Of a DNA stretch of 64,000 nt, positions 29,884 through 39,833 are shown in pieces. The stretch covers positions 372,001 through 436,000 of the forward strand of contig NZ_LR134352.1 in NCBI RefSeq assembly GCF_900637185.1, written 5' to 3'. This DNA is from Nocardia asteroides (GTDB taxonomy: Bacteria > Actinomycetota > Actinomycetes > Mycobacteriales > Mycobacteriaceae). The position numbers and the translations under genes were made by a program. Each line of letters begins with the position of its first letter. Within the stretch, counting starts at the first letter, position 1. The notes beneath the pieces were generated by a model that ran no database searches, had not been told where the DNA came from, and saw only the letters and a program-made list of their open reading frames with translations.

Positions 29884-30612
29884 TTACTTCGCCGGAGCGG
29901 CGGCGGCCGCCTGCGGCTTGTCGGCCCACGCGGTGGTGCCGTCCGGCGCCTGGATGACCTGCAGCAGCTCGAAGCCGGCCACGGCCATCGTCGGGCCACC
30001 GATGGCGACCATGCCGAGGATGCCACCGACCGCGGCACCGGTGCCGAAGCCCGGGATGCAGCCGATGGCCGGGATGATGATGCCGCCGATGACGCAGCCG
30101 ACGAGCGCGCCGATCGCGGTACCGACGAAGGTGCCGATGGCGGTACCGATGCTGAACTTGCCGGAGAAGTCGTTGATCGCGCGCTGGTTCTCCTGAACCG
30201 ACGCGATCGGGGCGGCCTTCAGCACCGGCGAGGGCGCCAGCTGGTCGCGGCTGATCTCGACACCGGCGGGCTTCTCCGGAGTCAGCGACAGGGTCGAGGC
30301 GTTCTTGTCGACCTCGGACTTGATCGGGATGTCGGTGCCACCGATGGTGTAGTCGATGGGCAGCGAGATCACGACAGCCCCCCGACTGTCCTTGATCTCG
30401 GCGACCTTGGTCTTGGGCGCCTCCGGCGTCTCGCCGTCCTGCTCCACCAGCGAGAACGTGCCGTTCTGCAGGGTCGCGACGACGGTCTTGTCGACCAGCT
30501 TGACGGAGTACTTGATGTCCTGCGGGGCTTCCTCGGCGTGCGAAGTCCCCATGGACACGGTCATTGCACCGATAACCAGCGCGGCAGCCGCAGTGGTCCT
30601 ACGGAAGTTCAT
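29884..30612 (-). CDS. secreted protein with glycine-zipper-like hydrophobic segment
   Basis: The 242-residue protein has a signal peptide (about 1-26, ALVIGAMTVSMGTSHAEE) and a soluble beta-rich part up to about residue 150. A Gly-rich hydrophobic region follows (IGTAIGTFVGTAIGALVGCV and the next ~40 residues), like glycine-zipper membrane-inserting proteins. The family is common in Nocardia and Rhodococcus as uncharacterised secreted proteins. The two Cys in the hydrophobic part could form a disulfide. A role in the envelope is likely; nothing more specific is visible. Confidence 0.7.
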   Translation of the reverse strand: MNFRRTTAAAALVIGAMTVSMGTSHAEEAPQDIKYSVKLVDKTVVATLQNGTFSLVEQDGETPEAPKTKVAEIKDSRGAVVISLPIDYTIGGTDIPIKSEVDKNASTLSLTPEKPAGVEISRDQLAPSPVLKAAPIASVQENQRAINDFSGKFSIGTAIGTFVGTAIGALVGCVIGGIIIPAIGCIPGFGTGAAVGGILGMVAIGGPTMAVAGFELLQVIQAPDGTTAWADKPQAAAAAPAK

Positions 30613-30925
30613 TCAGGGTTCCAATCCATCAGGTGTGGTGCGGCGTGCGATCCGCGACACGCGAGACTCGTCAAGCAGGAACACACCGTGAGGTGTCCCT
30701 TACTTCTCCCCGAGCAGTGTGAAGACCGGCACAGCAGACAGAACAGCTGGAGCTTAATGGACCGAAACCTGGGAGGCCAGAAGGAATCTCAGTCGACTTT
30801 GTCGGCCAATTTTCGGCTTCAACCCATTTCACCTGCGATTTACGGTGTCCACCTGCGAACAACAGCGGTCTGCGTCCAAACATTGTGGTGATATACATCA
30901 CAGTTGTTTTCCCGGGGCACGGCCG
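30613..30925. other. intergenic region at the left border of the biosynthetic cluster
   Basis: No gene is supported here. It holds the promoter region of the secreted glycine-zipper protein and the end of the cluster's long leftward operon. The stretch 30780-30905 is A/T-richer than its surroundings. I saw no transposase, integrase or attachment-site repeat. Confidence 0.4.
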
Positions 30926-31741
30926 CTATGAAGCAGCACGACCGTTGAGCGCCCGCCCGGGCAACCTGCTCGCCAGGAGATCCACCGCGAAACCCAGCAC
31001 GCCGATCACCAGAATCACGGCGACGACCTGGTCGTAGGCGAGCTGGTCGCGCGCATTGAGAATCTGATACCCGAGCCCCGAGCGCACACCGAGCATCTCG
31101 GCGGGCACCAGCACGATCCAGGCGGTACCGAGGCCCAGCCGAAGCCCGGTCCGGATGTGGTCGCGGACCGCGGGCACGATCACCACCCGCAGCTGCTCCG
31201 CGCGGGTCGCGTGGAACGACCGCGCGACGTCGAGGAAGCCGCGATCGATGGCGTGGACCCCGGCCACCGTGTTCAGCATGATCGGCCATACCGCGGCGGC
31301 GGCGACCAGGAAGTACACCGGCTGATTCCCGATCCCGAAGACGGCGATGGCGATGGGGGTCCAGGACAGCGGCGAGATCATCCGCAGGAACTGCACCACG
31401 GGTGAGCTCGCCTGTTCCAGCCGCGTACTCAGGCCGATCAGCAGCCCCACCGGCACGCCGATCACCGTCGCCACGGCCAGCCCGACCAGCAACCGCCACA
31501 GGCTGATTCCCGCGTCGGAGACGAGCACACCGCGCTCATACAGTTCGGCTATCGCGGGGAAGACGTATTGTGGCGCGGTCTTGCGCAGCAGCGAATGCTC
31601 GGGCGAGAGCACGGTCGTGGCGGTCCACCACAGGCCGACGGTGATCGCCACGGCCAGCACCGGCGGCCAGAGCCTGGCCACCAGCGATCGGGACGCGGTC
31701 CGGACATCCGTTGTCGAACGGGCGGAGGAAGCAATAGTCAC
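30926..31741 (-). CDS. ABC importer permease (NrtB/SsuC/TauC type)
   Basis: The 271-residue protein has about six TM helices and the BPD-permease EAA-type loop (DVARSFHATRAEQLRVVIVP, followed by AVRDHIRTGLRLGLG). It belongs to the nitrate/sulfonate/taurine/thiamine-precursor importer group. It moves the substrate delivered by the upstream binding protein. The start overlaps the stop of the binding-protein gene (ATGA), and it is the last gene of the operon that begins with the prenyltransferase. The import of a precursor or cofactor for the pathway is inferred from this linkage. Confidence 0.85.
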   Translation of the reverse strand: MTIASSARSTTDVRTASRSLVARLWPPVLAVAITVGLWWTATTVLSPEHSLLRKTAPQYVFPAIAELYERGVLVSDAGISLWRLLVGLAVATVIGVPVGLLIGLSTRLEQASSPVVQFLRMISPLSWTPIAIAVFGIGNQPVYFLVAAAAVWPIMLNTVAGVHAIDRGFLDVARSFHATRAEQLRVVIVPAVRDHIRTGLRLGLGTAWIVLVPAEMLGVRSGLGYQILNARDQLAYDQVVAVILVIGVLGFAVDLLASRLPGRALNGRAAS

Positions 31742-32900
31742 AGCAGGTGCACCTGTTCAGTTCGGTCGAGGCCGGCGGGCAGCCCGAAAGCTCGCGCGCC
31801 GCCGTGCGCGGCCAGGGAATTCAGCACGAAGGTGTCGTCCACCAGCTCGGCGTGCGCCCGGTCCGGATCGAGCTTGTCCAGGAAACCGCGATCACCGTCG
31901 ACCACGGTGTCGTGCATCGCTTCGACGAGGCGCCGGGTGAAACTCGGATAGGGATACGGCTGGAATCCCACCAGCTGGGGCGACCATTCCGGACGCTGCA
32001 ACGCATAGGGCGGATTCGGATAGGCGAGCGCGGTACGCACGGCGGGCAGCGGCTGCGGCAGATAACTGCCGGAGGTGAGCGCTTCGGCGGCCCGGCCGCG
32101 ATCACTGTTGATCCGCGCCTGCGCCGACACCACCGCGTCGGTGAGTTCCTGGACCGCCTGCGGGCGCCCGGCGATCACGTCGTCCCGGGTGACCAGCACA
32201 CAGCAGGCGTGCTCGCGCCACACATCGCCCAGGAACACGTGGATCCGGCCGATCTTCTTGATCTGCGCGATGGCGTTGAACGGATCGGCCACCACATATC
32301 CCGAGATCGACCGGTTGGCCAGCGCGGGCACCATGTCCGACGGACTCATCACCACGAGTTCGACCGTGCGCTGCGACCGCGACGCGGTGCGGCGGACCAC
32401 CGGCGTGATCCTCCTGGCGCGCAACAGCTGCTGAAGCACGATGTTGTGGATCGACCACCAGAACGGAATGGCGACCTGGGTACCGACCAGCTGGTCCAGG
32501 TCGGTGATGTCCGGCGCGACGGTGAGCGCCGAGCCGTTGGTGTGGTTCCAGCCCAGCACCCGCACGCCCGAGCCCAGCGCGTGCTGGAGCTGCATCGCCA
32601 TCGGCATCAGCAGGTGCGCCACGTCGATCTGACGCGAGACGAACGCCTCCGCCAGCCCCGACCAGCTCCGGAACATGACGGGCTTGGCGCTGCTCACCGA
32701 CCCCGGCGGATACAGGTGCGCCGAGTGCGCGATCAGCAGCGGCGCCGCGTCGGTGATCGGCAGATAGCCGACCCGCAGGGCGCTCTCGCGCCGCTGCCCG
32801 GCGCTCGCCGCGCTGCGGACCAGCTCGGCCGAGCCGTAGAGCCCGGCCGCGACAGTGAAACCGGCCGCACCGGTCATCAGGTGCCGTCTCGAAACACCGC

Positions 32901-32904
<4 letters not shown>
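31738..32904 (-). CDS. Tat-exported ABC substrate-binding protein (NMT1/SsuA/NrtA-like)
   Basis: The 388-residue protein starts with VSGVSRRHLMTGAAGFTVAA, a twin-arginine signal (SRRHLM) followed by a hydrophobic stretch. The mature part, with VGYLPITDAAPLLIAH and later FVSRQIDVAHLLMPMAMQL, matches periplasmic-type binding proteins for nitrate, sulfonates, cyanate or thiamine precursors. Tat export suggests folding before export or a bound cofactor. The GTG start overlaps the ATPase stop by four bases, and its own stop overlaps the permease start. The ligand cannot be told from sequence alone. Confidence 0.83.
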
Positions 32905-33623
<719 letters not shown>

Positions 33624-33710
33624 TTCGGCACCTCCACCACATTTGTTCCGCACCGACGGCCGCGCGCACCGACCCCGGAGCGTCGGTGCGCGCGATGTGC
33701 CTGTCGCTGT

Positions 33711-34337
33711 CTAGGCCTTGACGCCGGTCAGCCGGGTGTAGATCCCGCCGTGCAGACTGTCGATGACGACATCGCTCAGCTGATCGCGGAACACCTGCGC
33801 GAACGGGTGCAGTTCCCGGAAATGCGATCCGACGATGCCGGATTTCACGAAGTTGTATCCGTTGATCGGGTACTTGCTGAGCCCGGTGGTGCGCGGCAGC
33901 GCGTCGATGATCCGCACCAGGGTGCCGGATTCGAGATTGGCGAGCAGTTCGGCCAATTTCTCCGACGGATGCGGCACACAGCTCATGGCGATGCAGCTGA
34001 ACACCACATCGACATCGCGGTTCACCGGCAGTTCGGCGATATCCTCGGTCACCAGCGTGACATTGGGCCAGTGGTTCTCGTCCACCCGCTTCTGGGCTTT
34101 GGCGAGGATGGCGGCGTTGTTGTCCACACCGATGACATGTCCGGTCGGGCCGACCGCCGACAGCAGCGCCGGAAAGGCAAGGCCGGTACCACATCCGAGG
34201 TCGGCGACCTTCTTACCGGTCAGGTCCAGACCCTCGACCAGACCCGGATGCAGTTTGTCGATGCCGCCCAGGGAAAGAACCCACGCCGTCCGGTCGTAGA
34301 TCGGGGCCGCAATATCGTACCGCTCTGCGAATTTCAT
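33711..34337 (-). CDS. class I SAM-dependent methyltransferase
   Basis: The 208-residue protein has motif I VADLGCGTGLAFPAL, an acidic loop at VIGVDNN, and a post-motif VFSCIAMSCV. It starts like UbiE/MenG-type enzymes (FAERYDIAAPIYDRT). It should transfer a methyl group from SAM to a carbon or oxygen of the pathway product. GAGAG precedes ATG 34337. It is encoded between the P450 and ABC importer genes in the prenyltransferase operon. The acceptor is unknown. Confidence 0.85.
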   Translation of the reverse strand: MKFAERYDIAAPIYDRTAWVLSLGGIDKLHPGLVEGLDLTGKKVADLGCGTGLAFPALLSAVGPTGHVIGVDNNAAILAKAQKRVDENHWPNVTLVTEDIAELPVNRDVDVVFSCIAMSCVPHPSEKLAELLANLESGTLVRIIDALPRTTGLSKYPINGYNFVKSGIVGSHFRELHPFAQVFRDQLSDVVIDSLHGGIYTRLTGVKA

Positions 34338-34371
34338 TCGAATCTCTCAGGTTTCTCGTCGGTCGGGCAAA

Positions 34372-35802
34372 TTATCGGGGAGTCATTCGGACGTTGAATC
34401 CGCCCTTGATCATCGGCGCGAGGCCGGGATCCTCGGTCAGCTTCCAGTTCGGCGGAAGTTCGATCTTGTACCGGTTGAAGATCAAGGCCACCAGGTACGG
34501 CGCGATCAGATATCCCAGCTGGGCGCCGGTGCAGCGGTGCGGGCCCGCGCCCCAGGCCAGGTAGTGCAGCAGCCGGGGAGCGTCCACCCGCTTGCTGTGG
34601 TCGTAGAAGCGCTCCGGGTCGAACGTGTCGGGATCGTTCCACCAGCGCTCGTCCCGGTGGATCGTCGAAATGGGCACGCCGAGCATGGTGTTCGGCGCGA
34701 TGTCGTAGCCCTGGAAGCTGGCGCCCTCCGCGGTGAACCGCAGCAGCAGCGGGAGTCCCTGCATGCGCATCGATTCCTCGAAGCACGCCTTCACCCAGCG
34801 CATGGTGCGGATCGAATCGACGGTGGGCTGGGACAGGTCGACGGTGTCGCTCTCCTCCACCAGCCGCACCTTCGCCTCCTCGGCGAGGCAGGTGCGTACG
34901 ACGGTCTGGGTGATGGCGCCCGCGGTCGTGCCGTACGACGCGCTGGTCATCGTCGCCACGTCGAAGCACAAGTCCCAGAAGCTGATCGGGTTCTTGAGCT
35001 TCTTGTAGCCCACCAGCATGCCGTCCAAGACGTCGCCGTAGGTGCCCAGCGACGGCGAGTTCTGCCGCTCGACCACGCGGTCCTTGACGATCTTGCCCGC
35101 CGAGTACACGGCCCACGGACGGATCTTGTACCGGCCCCACGGGCGCACCAGGTTCGGCGGATCGGCGATCTTCAGCGTCGATCCGAGGAACTTCGTGAAG
35201 GTCGAGAGCCCGTCGTGCAGATCGTGGATCTCCTCGGCGGTGAACGGCTCGGTGAAGGTCTGCCTCAGCACGCCGCGCAGCAGCGTCTGGAAGATCGCCT
35301 CCTGCAGGTCGGTGATGCCGTCGGCGTTCGTCGCCGCGGCGATGTTCGCGTCCAGGCTCTCGAGATAGGCCTCCGCGTTGGCGTGGAAGGTGCTCTTCAG
35401 CCCGCCGCGGGTGACCAGCGGGCTGAGGATCCGGCGGCGCTCACGGAACAGGTCGCCCTCGATGAACGACAGCCCGTTCTGCCGCTTGGCCAGCGCCGGG
35501 TGGTAATTGCCGAATTTGCTGTATTCGCCGGAGGTGTCGCCCATGGCCTGGTGCGCGTCGTCGGGGTTGCCCAGCACGACCAGGTCGCGCAGCGGCAGCT
35601 TGATCCGGACGACGTCGCCGTACTGGCGCACGGCATCGCGCAGGAACTTGTTGCGGTCCTTCGCGTATTCGGGGTACGACCCCATCACCCGGTGGCCGGG
35701 CGGTCCGGGCAGATGGGTATTCGAGAGCCTGCGGCTGGTAATTCCGGTGACGGAGGGAGCCTTCACCTTCTGCGCCGTGGCGTGCGGGCATTGTTCGGAC
35801 AT
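34372..35802 (-). CDS. cytochrome P450 with atypical I-helix
   Basis: The 476-residue P450 has the ExxR motif (FEESMRMQG), the PERF-like DPERFYD, and the haem ligand Cys424 in AWGAGPHRCTGAQ, where the usual Phe is Trp. The I-helix segment reads SASYGTT, so the normal AGxDTT/AGxETT has Ser for Gly and Gly for the acidic residue. Loss of the acid-alcohol pair is seen in P450s with unusual chemistry (rearrangement, coupling, dehydration). It should oxidise the pathway intermediate with external ferredoxin and reductase; none is encoded in the cluster. ATG 35802 follows AAGGGAAAGG. Confidence 0.9.
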   Translation of the reverse strand: MSEQCPHATAQKVKAPSVTGITSRRLSNTHLPGPPGHRVMGSYPEYAKDRNKFLRDAVRQYGDVVRIKLPLRDLVVLGNPDDAHQAMGDTSGEYSKFGNYHPALAKRQNGLSFIEGDLFRERRRILSPLVTRGGLKSTFHANAEAYLESLDANIAAATNADGITDLQEAIFQTLLRGVLRQTFTEPFTAEEIHDLHDGLSTFTKFLGSTLKIADPPNLVRPWGRYKIRPWAVYSAGKIVKDRVVERQNSPSLGTYGDVLDGMLVGYKKLKNPISFWDLCFDVATMTSASYGTTAGAITQTVVRTCLAEEAKVRLVEESDTVDLSQPTVDSIRTMRWVKACFEESMRMQGLPLLLRFTAEGASFQGYDIAPNTMLGVPISTIHRDERWWNDPDTFDPERFYDHSKRVDAPRLLHYLAWGAGPHRCTGAQLGYLIAPYLVALIFNRYKIELPPNWKLTEDPGLAPMIKGGFNVRMTPR

Positions 35803-35862
35803 CACAAACCTTTCCCTTACGGGTGGACTGTCAGAGATTCGTCGTGGTCGCCGCGGGCAGCA

Positions 35863-36573
35863 CTAGGCCGCCTTCCGGAACACATAGGCGCGGACCAGGC
35901 CGCCGAGGTGCCGCTGCGCCGAATCCACCGCGAAGCCGGCGTGTTCGCAGCGGACCACCGTGTGCTCGGCACCGCGATCCAGCTCCACTTCCCGGGTCAT
36001 GTGGGCGACGGAATCCATGCGGGCCACCGCCGCGACCGCGCGGATCACCCGTAGCCGGAACTTCAGGATGCCGCGCAGGAGCGGGCTGTCCGGCATCGCG
36101 AGTTCGATCAGCAGGAACTTGCCGTCCGCGCGCAGCACCCGGGCCGTCTCGGCGAGCGCGGCCGCCGGGTCGTCCATGTCGTCGAGCGCGAAACACATGA
36201 CCACGGCGTCGAAACTCGACGACGCGAAGTCCAGCGATTCCGCGCTGCCGAGGGATGAGCGGTAGTCGTTGCGTGGCCGCTTGCGCCGCAGTCGCGCGAA
36301 CTTGCGTTCGGCGACCGCGAGCATCTGCTCGTTGAGGTCGACGGCGCGGTAGGAGACCGGATCCTCGTACACCGCCGCGATGGCGGACCCGATTTCGGCG
36401 GTGCCCGCGGCGATGTCGAGCACCTCGGCGCCGAACCCGAGCCGCAGTGTCCGCACCGCCCGGCGGCGCAGCCGCTTGTCACCGCCCAGGGTGAGCAGTG
36501 AATTCACCAGGTCGTAGCGCGGCGCGATCTTGGTGAACATTGCCTGCGGTGTCGCGGGGCGTGTCCCGGCCAT
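35863..36573 (-). CDS. UbiE/MenG-like SAM-dependent methyltransferase
   Basis: The 236-residue protein starts with PQAMFTKIAPRYDLVNSLLT, which is the ubiquinone/menaquinone methyltransferase opening, and has motif I VLDIAAGTAEIGSAIA and VMCFALDDMDD. UbiE-type enzymes C-methylate prenylated aromatic rings, which fits a cluster with a UbiA prenyltransferase. I chose ATG 36573 because AGGAGAG precedes it; ATG 36606, overlapping the ThDP gene stop by ATGA, is equally possible. It is the fourth gene of the operon. Housekeeping quinone methylation is unlikely given this context. Confidence 0.85.
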   Translation of the reverse strand: MAGTRPATPQAMFTKIAPRYDLVNSLLTLGGDKRLRRRAVRTLRLGFGAEVLDIAAGTAEIGSAIAAVYEDPVSYRAVDLNEQMLAVAERKFARLRRKRPRNDYRSSLGSAESLDFASSSFDAVVMCFALDDMDDPAAALAETARVLRADGKFLLIELAMPDSPLLRGILKFRLRVIRAVAAVARMDSVAHMTREVELDRGAEHTVVRCEHAGFAVDSAQRHLGGLVRAYVFRKAA

Positions 36574-36602
36574 GGCGATCTCTCCTCGCGTCTGAGTGCT
36601 GT

Positions 36603-39600
36603 TCATCGGCCCTGCTCCGGGCCGCGGACGAGCCGGACGGCCTTCTCGGCGCCGAAGGCCAGCAGGGTGGACCAGGCGCCGCCGCGGGCGCTCTTGCCGT
36701 CGCGCATCCATCCGGCCAGCAGGCCGGCGAACTGGCGGATGTGCGCGCGCCCGGCCAGTACGGGCGCTTCCTCGGCGGGCACTCGCGCGTCGATGAGCAT
36801 CGGGCCGTCGGCGCCCAGCGCCGCGCGGAAGGCGGCGCCGAATTCCTTGGAGGTCCTCGCCGTCACCGCGGGCAGACCGCAATGCCGGGCGAAACTCGCG
36901 AAGTCGACCTCTTCGAAGGCCGAGGACCGGTCCGGCCAGCCCATGATCCAGCTCTCGAACTTGATGGCCGCGAGCGCGCTGTTGTTGAAGACCACGATCA
37001 CCAGCGTCGAGTCCACCGCCGCGGCGTTGCGGAGTTCGGCCAGGGTGATGCCGATCCCGCCGTCACCCACGATGGCCACCGACACCTCGGCCGGATTGCG
37101 CTGTGCGACATCGACCGCGGCGGGTACCGCGAAGCCCATCGTCGCGAACGACGCGGTCCACAGGTAGCGCCGGGCCGACCGCACATGGCGGTACGCCCAC
37201 AGGGTGTTGATGCCGACGTCCACGCTCAGGGTGGCGGCCCGCTCGGTCCGGGCCAGCTCCTTGTCGATGACCCGCGCGACCGTGGCCGCCCGCAGGCGCC
37301 GGGAACTCTCGCGCGGCCCCCTGCGCCGCGCGCGGGGCGGTGCGGCGGCGGCCTCGACGGCGCGGTCCTCGCTGACGAGCCCGACCAGCGCCTCCAGCGT
37401 CTCGCGGGCATCACCGAGCAGGCCGACCGAGTCCGGCGGCAGGCGCAGGAAGGTCAGCGGATCACTGTTCACCGAGATCACCGGGTTGTGCCCGACCATC
37501 TCGAATGCCGAACCGCGCCAGGACACCCCGACGACGATGACGAGCTCGCTGGTGCGAATCCGTTGCATCGCATCGTCATTGCCGGAGGTACCCACCAGGC
37601 CGGCGCAGTGCTCCCCGACGACATTCGCCGCCAGCGCGCCCATCGTGCAGTACAGCGGGCTGCCGAGGCGGGCCGCCAGCTCCACGAGTTCGCGTCGCGC
37701 CCCCGCCGCCCCACGCCCGACGATGATCGACACCTCCCCGGCGCCCGCGATCAGCTTCGCCGCACGCACGATCTCTTCCGGCGCGGCCGTCGTCGCTCCG
37801 GGCAGACCGAGCAGCGACGCGGGCACCCCGGGCATACGGGCGATCTCCACGAGAGCGGCACTGTCGCCCGCAGCCAGCGCGGCCTGGGACACGTGAATGT
37901 GCGTCACGCCCTTGCCGCCGCCCGTGACGGTCGCCAAGGCGTCGCGTACCCGCGCCGGATCCTTGCCGGTGCCGTCCAGGACCACCGAGATCGCGGCGAC
38001 TTCGGCCAGCACGTCGGCCGCGTCCATTAGCCAGCGATCGGTCTCCACGGAGATCAACAGGACCGAGGCGCTGTCGAACGACGCGTCGTAGAGCCCGTTC
38101 AGCTGGGCGAGCAGCTCCGCCGGAGAGGTGACCAGCACGCAGGCCGTGGTGCCGTCGGCCTTGAAGGCCGCGGTGGCCCGCATCGCGGCTGCCTGAATAT
38201 CGGCGACGACGTGTAGGTCGACACCGTGATCCGAGCCGGCCGACATACCGAGCGCGGCATGGCTGTTCCTGGACAGGTACGCCGAGCCGATCCCCTTGGT
38301 CGCGGCCGCCGTGAACAGGTCGCGGACGTACTCGACGACATCGGCGCACGGGGCGGTCCGGTCGTCGGCGTCCGGTGCCAGCGCCGACGTCAGGATCAGC
38401 GCCGGCCCGTGCCCGCCTGCCGCCTCCGCCAGCCGCGCCCGCAGCTCGACCGCGTCGCCCGCCCAATACCCGGCGACGTTGAAGGCGCGCGCCAGATCAC
38501 GCACGGTGTCCTCCGACTCGGCCCGGCAGACCACCGTGACCGGCACCGCGTAGCGCGCGGCGGTGGACAGCTCCGAGATGTACTGGTCCAGCGCGGCGAG
38601 ATCGGTGACGGCGTAACCGCGTCGATCCGTCGCCAGGGCGAGACCGATCGCCATCGGCAGCGCCGACCCCTCGGCCTCGAGATTCCACGAGGTGCGAATA
38701 TCCGTGTGCTCGCCCAGGTACTTCCGCGCGAGCCGCCGGGTCGTCCCCGGGTCGACGGCGACCGGCTCACCCGCGATCTGCTGGGCCAGCACCGCCCAGC
38801 CGTCCGGCACGACCGAATCCCGCGGCGCCTCGGCGGTGTTCGCGGCGGGCGCACCCGACCGTCGGCTCCACACGGCCGCGGCCAGCGCCTGCACCACCAG
38901 CGGAATCTCGCCCGCGACACCGATCCGCCTGCGGCCCTCGTCGAATCCCGAGGTGGCGAGATCGGTGATCTCCAGTACGAGATCCGCCGACGGAAAGAAC
39001 CGTCCCACACCGGCGGTCGGCCTGCCGATCAGCACAATGCTGTGCGCGTCCGACGGCGCCGTCACACCCTCCACGGACCACTCCGGGATGCCCGACTCCG
39101 GCAGTGCCGTCAGCGAGGTGCCCAGCGCGTCGGCGAGCAGGTGGGCGCAGTCGGCGACCTCGCGGCTGCCCGCGCCGAGCACGATGGCCGTCGGTGTCGC
39201 GCAGAGGTAGTCGGCGAGGTCCTCGATGCGCTTCTTGTCCACCTCGGGCGCGGTCGTGGAACCCACCCGGTACGGGCTGACCTGGTCGATCCGCTCGACC
39301 GGCGAGTTCAGCACATCCGACGGCACCGCGACGTGCGCGGAGGTCTGCTCGAGCCGCACCGACAGCACCAGCTGGTCGAAGACGGCGATCTGGTCGGGCG
39401 AGACGATGTCGGACGAACGCCAGGTCCCGTCGCGGAACAGCCGCGCCGAGTCGATCTCCTGGAACGAGCGCGTCCCGATCTCGGCCCGCGCGACCTGGCC
39501 GGAGATCGCCAGCACCGGGAGCCGGTCGTACAGCCCGCTGTAGACACCGGGCAGCAGATGTGTCGCCCCCGGTCCCGCCGTTCCGAAACAGACGCCGACC

Positions 39601-39833
39601 GTGCCCGAGCCCTGCGCGTAGCCCACGGCCATCCAGGACGCCGCGCTCTCGTGGCGGACCGCGATCAGCTCGATCTCCGAACGGCGCCCGACGGCGTCGA
39701 CCAGGCAGTTCACCGATTCGGCCGGCATACCGAAGAGGTAGCGCACATCGTTGCCGATCAGGCGGTCCACGAGGGCGTCCGCGAACCGTGGGCGCCCCAG
39801 CAGGTCGGCGCCCAGGTTGGTGTTCATCTGCAT
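36603..39833 (-). CDS. tandem-fused ThDP-dependent enzyme (two acetolactate-synthase-like halves)
   Basis: The 1,076-residue chain is two acetolactate-synthase-like units in one protein. Half 1 (about 1-520) has a PYR domain with the catalytic Glu62 in VRHESAASW and the GTAGPGATH loop, then a middle domain and a PP domain that has lost the ThDP/Mg motif (VTDLAALDQ in place of GDG). Half 2 (about 525-1,076) has a PYR domain in which Glu is replaced by Ile546, then a PP domain with an intact motif, GDG at 923-925 and NN at 950-951. ThDP active sites form between PYR and PP of different units, so only the PYR1/PP2 pair can work. It should add or remove a 2-oxoacid-derived unit. ATG 39833 follows GGAGG at 7 bases and overlaps the aminotransferase gene by 10 bases. 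The substrate is unknown. Confidence 0.85.
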   Translation of the reverse strand: MQMNTNLGADLLGRPRFADALVDRLIGNDVRYLFGMPAESVNCLVDAVGRRSEIELIAVRHESAASWMAVGYAQGSGTVGVCFGTAGPGATHLLPGVYSGLYDRLPVLAISGQVARAEIGTRSFQEIDSARLFRDGTWRSSDIVSPDQIAVFDQLVLSVRLEQTSAHVAVPSDVLNSPVERIDQVSPYRVGSTTAPEVDKKRIEDLADYLCATPTAIVLGAGSREVADCAHLLADALGTSLTALPESGIPEWSVEGVTAPSDAHSIVLIGRPTAGVGRFFPSADLVLEITDLATSGFDEGRRRIGVAGEIPLVVQALAAAVWSRRSGAPAANTAEAPRDSVVPDGWAVLAQQIAGEPVAVDPGTTRRLARKYLGEHTDIRTSWNLEAEGSALPMAIGLALATDRRGYAVTDLAALDQYISELSTAARYAVPVTVVCRAESEDTVRDLARAFNVAGYWAGDAVELRARLAEAAGGHGPALILTSALAPDADDRTAPCADVVEYVRDLFTAAATKGIGSAYLSRNSHAALGMSAGSDHGVDLHVVADIQAAAMRATAAFKADGTTACVLVTSPAELLAQLNGLYDASFDSASVLLISVETDRWLMDAADVLAEVAAISVVLDGTGKDPARVRDALATVTGGGKGVTHIHVSQAALAAGDSAALVEIARMPGVPASLLGLPGATTAAPEEIVRAAKLIAGAGEVSIIVGRGAAGARRELVELAARLGSPLYCTMGALAANVVGEHCAGLVGTSGNDDAMQRIRTSELVIVVGVSWRGSAFEMVGHNPVISVNSDPLTFLRLPPDSVGLLGDARETLEALVGLVSEDRAVEAAAAPPRARRRGPRESSRRLRAATVARVIDKELARTERAATLSVDVGINTLWAYRHVRSARRYLWTASFATMGFAVPAAVDVAQRNPAEVSVAIVGDGGIGITLAELRNAAAVDSTLVIVVFNNSALAAIKFESWIMGWPDRSSAFEEVDFASFARHCGLPAVTARTSKEFGAAFRAALGADGPMLIDARVPAEEAPVLAGRAHIRQFAGLLAGWMRDGKSARGGAWSTLLAFGAEKAVRLVRGPEQGR

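Noticed and set aside
36603..39833. A normal biosynthetic acetolactate synthase
   Set aside because: Length is about twice the family norm, two halves carry complementary losses of active-site motifs, and no ilvN-like small subunit is nearby.
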